From NCBI GenBank assembly GCA_964429355.1, contig CAYSCH010000382.1:1-9016 (forward strand): a stretch of 9,016 bases of DNA, written 5' to 3'. The position numbers were made by a program, and so were the translations under genes. Under the pieces are notes generated by a model that saw only the letters and a list, made by a program, of their open reading frames with translations, was not told the origin of the DNA and searched no databases. Origin of the DNA: JAAYAY01 sp964429355 (GTDB lineage Bacteria > Planctomycetota > Planctomycetia > Pirellulales > Thermoguttaceae). Positions 1-5,742 of the stretch are shown piece after piece (position 1 is the stretch's first letter; each line of letters begins with the position of its first letter).

Positions 1-57
1 CGTCAGCCAGTCCAGCAACACATTGTGCTGAAGTTCGTGTCGGCGTTCGCTTCTCAT
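1..57 (-). CDS. N-terminal fragment of a planctomycete-type protein (runs off the left edge)
   Basis: Read on the minus strand from an ATG at 57, the frame is open to the window edge and gives MRSERRHELQHNVLLDWLT. The charged start followed by an amphipathic stretch resembles the N-terminus of a set of planctomycete proteins, often carrying a membrane segment and sometimes tetratricopeptide repeats, that open with M-K/R-S/T-E-R-R-H-E-L. That resemblance is from memory, not from a search. Only 19 codons are visible, so no function can be given. No Shine-Dalgarno sequence precedes the ATG. The start is supported by the recognisable N-terminus and by a plausible minus-strand promoter about 125 bases upstream. 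The gene is divergent from the helicase. Confidence 0.6.
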   Translation of the reverse strand, partial: MRSERRHELQHNVLLDWLT

Positions 58-181
58 GATTCTGGGATACCATTGGAGGGTTCGACCGCGCCGGGGAGGG
101 GCAGGTCGAAGGAAACCTAAGGAAACGGCCCCAACCGGATACCACCCGATCGGGGCACAGGCAACCGCTTCCAGACAGTGA

Positions 182-211
182 AGTATAGAGCCCCCTCGAC
201 AGGACCGTCAA
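182..211 (-). promoter_or_regulatory. Candidate sigma-70-type promoter for the left-edge minus-strand gene
   Basis: On the minus strand a -35 box TTGACG (206-211) and a -10 box TATACT (182-187) are separated by 18 bp. Both are close to consensus, and the -10 stands out in a GC-rich background. Transcription would start near 175 and leave a leader of about 118 nt before the ATG at 57. The prediction comes from sequence alone, and planctomycete promoters are less well defined than those of E. coli. Confidence 0.5.
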
Positions 212-238
212 GATCGACGCGATCGGCCTGATCGATGG
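212..238. repeat. Three phased 9-bp repeats, each starting GATCG
   Basis: GATCG occurs at 212, 221 and 230, exactly 9 bp apart, so 212-238 can be read as three 9-bp units sharing their first five bases. They lie directly upstream of the -35 box of the minus-strand promoter, a position typical of activator sites. A further GATCG lies at 148-152 inside the palindrome at 145-154. GATCG words are not rare in GC-rich DNA, so chance is a real alternative. Confidence 0.3.
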
Positions 239-277
239 CTCCCCCTTCCTGCTTTCTTCGACGTGGCTTACGATCCT

Positions 278-447
278 AAATGGCCTTGCGTGATTCGCGG
301 AAGAATTGTCGTCCTGAAGATAGCCGCGTGGGCTTGCCCCGCGCTCGGGTTGGGTGCGAGTTCTGCCTACGAACTCTGTCAGTCCCGTCCCATCGAGTTC
401 CTAATCGCCTTGCCGCAATTTCCTCTGGGAATCAGGCAGGGCCATTT
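278..447 (+). repeat. MITE-like element, copy 1, upstream of the helicase
   Basis: This is a roughly 170-bp element with imperfect terminal inverted repeats. The left end (278-303) begins AAATGGCCTTGCGTGATTC, and the reverse complement of the right end (422-447) matches it at 21 of 26 positions. The element aligns over its whole length with the reverse complement of 2843-3013. A 38-bp internal block (315-352) is identical between copies, and a second shared block contains CCCATCGAGTTC. No transposase is encoded and no clear target-site duplication flanks it, so it would be a non-autonomous or inactive element. It lies 163 bp before the helicase start, and the helicase reading frame happens to run open through it. 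A REP/BIME-type palindromic repeat or a structured RNA are alternatives. Confidence 0.85.
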
Positions 448-610
448 GGGTTCCGCATCCCGCCGCTGCCTGGCCGCGAACGATTTTGGGAAATTGAGGC
501 CGGGCACCTTTTGCCGGAATGGCCAGACCTTTCCTTCGGTCAGTGGCGCGTGCTTCGCACAAAAGTTGCCCATACCCTTTTCCCGTTGCAGACCACCCCA
601 AATTCTCCCG
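448..610 (+). other. Helicase upstream region
   Basis: This 163-bp stretch lies between repeat copy 1 and the helicase start. It stays open in the helicase frame, but the translated sequence resembles no helicase domain, so I treat it as non-coding. I found no -10/-35 pair worth reporting and no Shine-Dalgarno sequence before the ATG at 611. The helicase promoter may lie here or inside the repeat element. Confidence 0.5.
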
Positions 611-2728
611 ATGGATCTCAACCCCGCTCAGAAGGAAGCTGTCAAAACCATTCGCGGTCCGTTGCTCGTGCTGGCCGGCGCGGGAACGGGTAAAACTCGT
701 GTTGTGACTCTGCGGATCGCCGAACTCATCCGGCGCGGCACTCGCCCATCACGGATCCTTGGCGTTACCTTCACCAACAAGGCAGCCGCAGAAATGCAGC
801 AACGCGTCCGGGCCGAACTGGGAAAACGCAAGAAGGATCGGCCCGAACTCTCCACCTTCCACAGCCTTTGCGTGCGGATCCTTCGCCGCCAGATCGAACA
901 CCTCGGCTACCCCCGGCAGTTCGCCATTTACGATCGCGGGGACCAGGAAAGCATTGCTCGCAATGTGCTTCGCGACATCAAAGCGGCCGACTCCACGCTG
1001 AGGCCGGGGGATCTGCTGTTTTTCATCGGTAACTGGAAAACCGCATGCTTGCGTCCCAACGAGGCCGCCAATGCCGCCCGCAACGATCGCGAGCACCTGG
1101 CCGCCGCTGCCTACCGCCGTTATCAGGGCGCGCTCAAAGCGGCCGGCGCCGTTGATTTCGACGATCTCCTCCTGCTGACCGAGGAACTCTTCCGCCGTTT
1201 TCCGGAGGTCCGCCATGAGGAGGCCTCTCGCTTCGACCATCTCCTGGTGGACGAATATCAGGACACCAACGGCAGCCAGTACCGCATCGTCCGGGCTTTG
1301 GCCGAACCCCATCGAAATCTCTGCGTGGTCGGCGACGACGATCAATCGATCTACGGCTGGCGCGGAGCCGAAGTCACCCACATCCTCGGCTTCAAGAATG
1401 ATTGGCCCGACGCCAAAGTCGTCCGCCTGGAGACCAACTATCGCTCCACCCACCAGATCGTTGCCTGGGCCAACACGCTCATCGCCTTCAATAAACACCG
1501 CCACGGCAAAATCCTCCGCGCCACCGTGGCCGGGGAGATTCCCCGCATCCTGCAGTTCGAAACTGCCGAGGAAGAGGCCGAACAGGTCGTGGCCGATATC
1601 GCCTCGCGGATCCGCGACAAAGGTCGGAAAGCTCGCGACATCGCCATCCTCTTCCGCACCAACGAGCAGCCCAGACTGTTTGAACAGGAGCTGCGACGGG
1701 CGAACATCCCCTATGTGCTCCTGGGCGGGCAGTCCTTCTACGATCGCAAGGAAGTCCGCGACATCCTCGCCTACCTCAAGGTGATCCACAACCCCCGCGA
1801 CGAGGTCTCGCTTCTGCGGATCATCAACCTCCCTCCCCGCGGTATCGGCCAGTCATCGGTAACCAAGATGATCGAAACGGCCGTGGCCGGCAAACGAGCC
1901 GTCGGCGAGGCCTTGAAGGACGCGGCGATCGTCGATCGGCTTGTCCCGGCTGCCAGAAAAGGTATTGCCGACTTCTTGAATCTGCTCCACAAATATCGCC
2001 GCGAAATGGGATCTCGACCAACGGCCGACCTGGTCCGGGAACTCATCCACGAGATCGGTTACCGCAATGAGATCGCCCGGATCTACGCTACCGCCGAGGA
2101 ACAGCAGGCCCGTTGGGAATCGGTCCAGGATGTCGTCAACGCCGCCGCATCCTACGACGGACGGGCGGAGCACCCGAATTTGGCCGAATTCCTCGATGAA
2201 GTCTCCTTGATGGGCAGCGACGAGAGCCCCGACAAGGAAAAACAGCTCCAGCAGGATGCCGTGGCTCTCATGACGCTCCACGCGGCCAAGGGACTGGAGT
2301 TTGCGGAAGTCTACATGGTCGGAATGGAAGAGGGCGTCTTGCCGCATCGCCGTTCCCTCGATCCGGCTGCGGAGACCATCGACGAAGAACGGCGTCTGTG
2401 CTACGTCGGCGTGACAAGGGCCCAGCGGCGGCTGATCCTCACCCTTCCCCTCAGCCGCAAGAAATGGGGCAAGGACCGCCCCACCGTGCCCAGCCGTTTT
2501 CTCTATGAGGTAACCGGCCAGGCCGACAACCCCAATTACGCCAATACGGTCAAGCTCGCCTCGCAACTCGACCGCCTCAAAGACCCCCGAGCCGCCATCG
2601 CCGCCAAGAGCAACGAGAAGAAGACGGCCAAGAAAGCATCCGCGGGGCGGCCAGGAAGTGTCCAGTCCAAGAAGAATCCTGGCAAACGACCGGCCAACAG
2701 CGGCAGCAAGAAGAAACGCCTGAGCTGA
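611..2728 (+). CDS. pcrA: UvrD/PcrA/Rep-type superfamily 1 DNA helicase
   Basis: This is a 705-aa ATP-dependent helicase predicted to unwind DNA 3'-5' in repair, restart of stalled replication or removal of proteins from DNA. The superfamily 1A motifs appear in order: Q motif LNPAQ (3-7), Walker A GAGTGKT (23-29), Ia TFTNKAA, Walker B LLVDEYQDT (211-219) with D214 and E215, motif III GDDDQSIYGWRG (from 241), motif IV NYRS (276-279), motif V TLHAAKGLE (555-563) and motif VI with R603 in VGVTRA. The ATG at 611 puts the Q motif at residue 3, as in PcrA and UvrD. The frame is open back to 263, but that extension is translated repeat and leader DNA, so I reject it. Length fits the family (about 670-730 aa). 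The last roughly 50 residues form a Lys-rich, low-complexity tail instead of an obvious PcrA-type Tudor domain. PcrA, UvrD and Rep cannot be separated reliably here. Confidence 0.95.
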   Translation: MDLNPAQKEAVKTIRGPLLVLAGAGTGKTRVVTLRIAELIRRGTRPSRILGVTFTNKAAAEMQQRVRAELGKRKKDRPELSTFHSLCVRILRRQIEHLGYPRQFAIYDRGDQESIARNVLRDIKAADSTLRPGDLLFFIGNWKTACLRPNEAANAARNDREHLAAAAYRRYQGALKAAGAVDFDDLLLLTEELFRRFPEVRHEEASRFDHLLVDEYQDTNGSQYRIVRALAEPHRNLCVVGDDDQSIYGWRGAEVTHILGFKNDWPDAKVVRLETNYRSTHQIVAWANTLIAFNKHRHGKILRATVAGEIPRILQFETAEEEAEQVVADIASRIRDKGRKARDIAILFRTNEQPRLFEQELRRANIPYVLLGGQSFYDRKEVRDILAYLKVIHNPRDEVSLLRIINLPPRGIGQSSVTKMIETAVAGKRAVGEALKDAAIVDRLVPAARKGIADFLNLLHKYRREMGSRPTADLVRELIHEIGYRNEIARIYATAEEQQARWESVQDVVNAAASYDGRAEHPNLAEFLDEVSLMGSDESPDKEKQLQQDAVALMTLHAAKGLEFAEVYMVGMEEGVLPHRRSLDPAAETIDEERRLCYVGVTRAQRRLILTLPLSRKKWGKDRPTVPSRFLYEVTGQADNPNYANTVKLASQLDRLKDPRAAIAAKSNEKKTAKKASAGRPGSVQSKKNPGKRPANSGSKKKRLS

Positions 2729-2842
2729 CGTCTCGGATTTCACGTTGTGCATTTCGGATGCCGCGGCGAGAGCTCGCACAAACTCGCCCAGTTCGGCCCG
2801 TCAACCAAGGCGATCTGATACACACCCTGCCAGATCTGTGCC
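2729..2842 (+). other. Helicase downstream spacer
   Basis: This is a 114-bp gap between the helicase stop and repeat copy 2. It contains a short GCGAG/CTCGC inverted repeat near 2766, but the loop is only 2 nt and no T-run follows, so I do not call a terminator. Confidence 0.4.
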
Positions 2843-3013
2843 AAATGGCCTTGCGTGATTCGCAGAAGAAATTGCGGCGAGGCGATAAAAGAACTCGATG
2901 GGCCGGGGTCGACACAATTCGCACGCAAAGCAGGGGCGCAACCCGAGCGCGGGGCAAGCCCACGCGGCTATCTTCATGATGACTACCCTTCTGCGAATCA
3001 CGCAAGGCCATTA
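2843..3013 (-). repeat. MITE-like element, copy 2, inverted relative to copy 1
   Basis: This is a roughly 171-bp element with a perfect 25-bp terminal inverted repeat: left arm 2844-2868 (AATGGCCTTGCGTGATTCGC plus GAAGA-type bases), right arm 2988-3012. The extended left arm continues into AAATTGCGG. Its reverse complement aligns with 278-447 at about 80% identity by eye, including the identical 38-bp core (here 2939-2976) and a single small indel. It carries no transposase and I see no target-site duplication. It ends 47 bp before the start of the membrane protein, so it forms most of that gene's upstream region. The better-preserved ends suggest this copy is younger, or is under stronger constraint, than copy 1. 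Confidence 0.9.
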
Positions 3014-3045
3014 GACTGCGGGGGGCTGGAATGGGCGAAGAAATC

Positions 3046-3053
3046 AGGGGGAG
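3046..3053 (+). promoter_or_regulatory. Shine-Dalgarno sequence choosing the start of the membrane protein
   Basis: A purine run AGGGGGAG ends 7 nt before the ATG at 3061. This favours 3061 over the in-frame ATG at 3031, whose upstream sequence is a poorer match and which would add ten hydrophilic residues. Confidence 0.6.
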
Positions 3054-3060
3054 AACGACC

Positions 3061-4161
3061 ATGACTGACGGAAAAACCTGTGCGGCAGATCTCAGCGTCT
3101 TGCCCCCCGGGCGTCCCTCCTGTTCCCTCTTTCGCCTGTTCCTCATGGCCACGATTCCGCCCGCCATCATCGTCGCCCTCGACGAGTTGGCAGTTCTGCA
3201 CGGCAATCGCAACCGCTGGGATCCGACTTCGTATGCAATCCTCTACGGGCTTTACGTCGTGCAAGTGGCCGCCCTGACATGCTTCATTGGCCGTTTCCTG
3301 GCCACATGGCTCCTGCGTTGGGTGATCCTCCTTTGGGTCCTTGCTCTGATCGACCTGCGGCTGTTCACACTGGCCTCCAGCCAATACTCGCATTCGACGA
3401 GTTGCCTGACCTATGCCTTTCTCTCCGGCCAACTAAGTCTCCTTGTATTCATCGCAACCTTGGGCCCCGGACGCTGGCCTTGGCGATTGCCCTCGGTCCT
3501 GGTGGTCACAGTCGTCGTTCTCTTCTTCCTGTTCGGCGAACGCCCCTGGCATGAAATCTGGTCGTCCGTTCTGATCCTGCAGACTCTCGTCACGTTTCTC
3601 CTCTTCGTTATGCTCTTGCTGGCCGGGTATCGCATTCGCTATCGCCAGCCTGATCACCAGCGCAGGTCGGCCGATCTGGTGTCTCCCGGTTTCAGATTCT
3701 CCATCGGCCACATCCTTTTCTGGATGCTCGCTGCCGTACCGGTCCTGACGATCGGGCAGCACCTGAGCCCCAACGTCTTCACAGAGCTCGACCTGATCAC
3801 CTGGTTGCGCCTGGCTTTCGTGGCAGCCTGTCTGAGTGTTGTCCCGTTCCTGGTTGTCATTACGGTCTTCTCCCGCAGGCATCTGCCTTGGGTCATCCCG
3901 CTCTGCCTGCTTCTTGTTGCGGGGCTCGGCGGCATGTTGGCGGTGTTCGTCAACAGTCGCTGGGTGCCAGCCCTGACGGCAAGAACCAGATGGCAGGACT
4001 GGCTGCTGGCCGACCTCAGTGGGATCGGCTTCGGCTGGATCCCCTGGACGCTCCTGTCGGCCGCGTTCCTCGCCGGGCTCCTCCTCCTCTTCCCCGTCGC
4101 CGGCTACCGCCTCGAGCACCGCCGACAACCCCGATCTCCCTTCGTCGAAGAAAAACCTTGA
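3061..4161 (+). CDS. Polytopic membrane protein of unknown function
   Basis: This is a 366-aa protein that I do not recognise. It has about ten strongly hydrophobic stretches, at roughly residues 23-46, 57-76, 80-104, 114-134, 142-158, 166-189, 212-231, 243-268, 275-295 and 320-346. The short hydrophilic N-terminus lacks a cleavable signal peptide, and the C-terminus is basic then acidic (ends VEEKP). The segment FSIGHILFWMLAAVPVLTIG after a charged loop (about 190-211) resembles the F-S/T-I-x-H-L-L hydrophobic motif common in planctomycete membrane proteins of unknown function. No transporter, enzyme or sensor motif is visible. Start chosen by its Shine-Dalgarno sequence. It stands alone, 47 bp after repeat copy 2 and 348 bp before the metallophosphoesterase gene, so context gives little help. 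The coding call is supported by the continuous hydrophobic pattern and length. Confidence 0.8.
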   Translation: MTDGKTCAADLSVLPPGRPSCSLFRLFLMATIPPAIIVALDELAVLHGNRNRWDPTSYAILYGLYVVQVAALTCFIGRFLATWLLRWVILLWVLALIDLRLFTLASSQYSHSTSCLTYAFLSGQLSLLVFIATLGPGRWPWRLPSVLVVTVVVLFFLFGERPWHEIWSSVLILQTLVTFLLFVMLLLAGYRIRYRQPDHQRRSADLVSPGFRFSIGHILFWMLAAVPVLTIGQHLSPNVFTELDLITWLRLAFVAACLSVVPFLVVITVFSRRHLPWVIPLCLLLVAGLGGMLAVFVNSRWVPALTARTRWQDWLLADLSGIGFGWIPWTLLSAAFLAGLLLLFPVAGYRLEHRRQPRSPFVEEKP

Positions 4162-4509
4162 ATCGCCAGCACCCATGGGCCGCTCTTGCCGGATGCGACT
4201 CAGGCCCCCCAAGTGGCAGGCTTGCGTCACGGAGCACCGTGCGATGCCGCTGGCTTGGCTATTTCGTTAACGCCTGTTATGTCAAGCAGTTACGACCACT
4301 GGCATTCCAAGTCCTTTCCCTCGCTCGCCGCGTTGCCGGGACGAAGCTCGCCTGCCCGGCCTCCTCCCCTGATGGTCCGCCACAGCACCACCGCAATCGC
4401 CGGTCGCGTCTGTCAACAAACCGCTGTAGCAAGATTCGCTCGCGATATGTAAACTACCGCCAGGAAACGTGTTACATTTTTTTGCGCCGCGATTGCCAAG
4501 GAGGCGTTC
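4162..4509. other. 348-bp gap before the metallophosphoesterase gene
   Basis: I see no gene here on either strand that I would defend. A small hairpin CACGG-AGCA-CCGTG sits at 4228-4241, about 67 bp after the membrane-protein stop. It has no T-run, so it is at best a weak terminator. The last 80 bp become more AT-rich (around 4445-4484, ending in a T-run), as expected for a promoter region, but no well-spaced -35/-10 pair is evident. The gap ends in the Shine-Dalgarno sequence of the next gene. Confidence 0.5.
4498..4504 (+). promoter_or_regulatory. Strong Shine-Dalgarno sequence of the metallophosphoesterase gene
   Basis: AAGGAGG lies 5 nt before the ATG at 4510. It is a near-perfect anti-16S match and fixes this start. 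Confidence 0.8.
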
Positions 4510-5742
4510 ATGCCCAACCGCGCGTTTCGGTTCATCCACGCCGCCGATCTCCACTTGGACCAGGTCCCCCAAGGGGTCGCCCAGGTTCCCGATCACCTCC
4601 GCGAACTGTTTGTCGATTCAGCCTACGCGGCCGCACGGCGCGTTTTTCAGGCAGCGTGTACGGAGCAGGCCGATTTCCTCATACTCGCCGGCGACGTGCT
4701 CGACTCGCGGCGCACCGGTCCCCGGGGGCCCTTGTTTCTCGTGGAGCAATTCCAGCGTCTGGCAGAACGAAAAATCCCTGTGTACTGGGCGGGAGGCAAT
4801 GTCGACAGCCCCGACATCTGGCCCCCCGGTGTCACCTTACCCAATAACGTCGTTGTTTTCCCGATGGGCAAGCCCGAAGAGGTCGTGTTCGACCGTCACG
4901 CCGAGCCGGTCGTTCGGCTCGTCGGTGCCAGCCGCATCTCCGGGCGGCGTCTCCGCCCCAATGAGTTTTCCGGCGAGCCCGGCGGACTGTTCACCATTGC
5001 TGTTGCCCATGGCGGAGCCGATCCCCAACAACTCAAGCGCCGTGAGATTGAATACTGGGCGCTCGGCGGCCGTCACCAGCGGACAACCCTCTACCGCGGC
5101 CCCGAGGTTGCGCACGATCCTGGAACACCGCAAGGGCGGTCGCCTGCCGACTCGGGACAGTATGGCTGCACGCTCGTCGATGTGGACGAGCACAAGACGA
5201 TTCGCATGACCCACATTTCCTCGAGTCTCTTCCGCTGGCATAGCGAACGAGTCGAGGTTCAAGACTGCCACTCGCGGGAAGATCTCCAGACTTTGCTCCG
5301 GGAACGCCTGCACGCTTTGGCCCAAGCTCATCCTGGAATCGATCTGATGATCTCGTGGACGGTGGCTGGTTCCGGACCGCTCCTGGCGGCAATCCGCCGC
5401 GGTCCCCTGGCCGACGAGCTGCTCGAAACGCTTCGCCGCGAGTTCGGGGTCGGTCCGCCCTCGCTTTGGAGCCTCACGCTCGAAACCGAGGCCAGAATCG
5501 AGGTGCCCGCAACCTGGTGGGAGGAAGAGACGATTCGGGGCGATTTTCTCAAAGCCATTCGCCGGCTCGCAGAAGAGGGCGGTCCTCCTCTCGATCTGTC
5601 GTCGTATCTCCCCGAACGCTATTTGGCCGGCTCGCTTTCGGCAGCCGCTGTTCTCTCTGATCCGCAACAACGGGGACGCGTGTTGGCCGAAGCGGCCATG
5701 TTGGGTGTCGATTTGCTCACCGCAGAGGAAACGGTATCGTGA
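4510..5742 (+). CDS. Metallophosphoesterase, Mre11/SbcD/YhaO-like, with altered active site
   Basis: This is a 410-aa member of the calcineurin-like phosphoesterase family. Mre11 and SbcD are two-metal nucleases that process DNA ends together with an SMC-like ATPase. Visible motifs: I DLHLD (D13, H15), II GDVLD (D62), III GGNVD (N97), IV AVAHGG (H167) and V LGGRH (H189). Six of the seven usual metal ligands are present. Two changes stand out. Motif III normally reads GNHD, and its catalytic histidine is Val98 here. Motif V normally reads GHxH, and its first histidine is Gly187 here. The C-terminal half (about 200-410) corresponds in position to the Mre11 cap region. The protein has no signal peptide or membrane segment. 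Its stop overlaps the start of the ATPase gene by four bases, so the two proteins are probably made and work as a complex. Whether it is an active nuclease is uncertain. Confidence 0.93.
   Translation: MPNRAFRFIHAADLHLDQVPQGVAQVPDHLRELFVDSAYAAARRVFQAACTEQADFLILAGDVLDSRRTGPRGPLFLVEQFQRLAERKIPVYWAGGNVDSPDIWPPGVTLPNNVVVFPMGKPEEVVFDRHAEPVVRLVGASRISGRRLRPNEFSGEPGGLFTIAVAHGGADPQQLKRREIEYWALGGRHQRTTLYRGPEVAHDPGTPQGRSPADSGQYGCTLVDVDEHKTIRMTHISSSLFRWHSERVEVQDCHSREDLQTLLRERLHALAQAHPGIDLMISWTVAGSGPLLAAIRRGPLADELLETLRREFGVGPPSLWSLTLETEARIEVPATWWEEETIRGDFLKAIRRLAEEGGPPLDLSSYLPERYLAGSLSAAAVLSDPQQRGRVLAEAAMLGVDLLTAEETVS

Larger units (their letters stand above)
58..277. other. Divergent intergenic region between the left-edge gene and the first repeat element
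   Basis: No convincing gene is present here. The region holds the minus-strand promoter at 182-211, the phased GATCG repeats at 212-238, a perfect 10-bp palindrome CCCGATCGGG at 145-154, and a short direct repeat AAGGAAAC at 109-116 and 119-126. The palindrome would lie about 20-30 nt downstream of the predicted minus-strand transcription start, where an operator could sit. That role is speculative. Confidence 0.5.

Noticed and set aside
189..293. Short plus-strand frame reading VKIDAIGLIDGSPFLLSS
   Set aside because: It looks protein-like for some 18 residues but has no start codon, opens after a TAG at 186 and closes inside repeat copy 1. There is no basis for calling a gene or pseudogene.
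278..447. CRISPR or tandem repeat array
   Set aside because: There are only two copies, far apart and inverted, without regular spacers.
749..1789. Long minus-strand open frame of 346 codons inside the helicase gene
   Set aside because: It lies opposite a helicase with every expected motif. The translation has the Gly/Val/Asp/Glu-rich composition of an antisense shadow in GC-rich DNA and shows no domain.
4228..4241. Hairpin CACGG-AGCA-CCGTG as a terminator of the membrane-protein gene
   Set aside because: The stem is only 5 bp and no T-run follows. Noted in the gap description but not called as a terminator.
4446..4478. AT-rich words TATGTA and TTACAT as a promoter for the phosphoesterase gene
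   Set aside because: Neither has an acceptable -35 box at 16-18 bp upstream.
3888..4847. 319-codon plus-strand frame bridging the membrane protein, the gap and the phosphoesterase gene
   Set aside because: It overlaps two better-supported genes in another frame, and its product is dominated by Arg, Pro and Ser without domain features.
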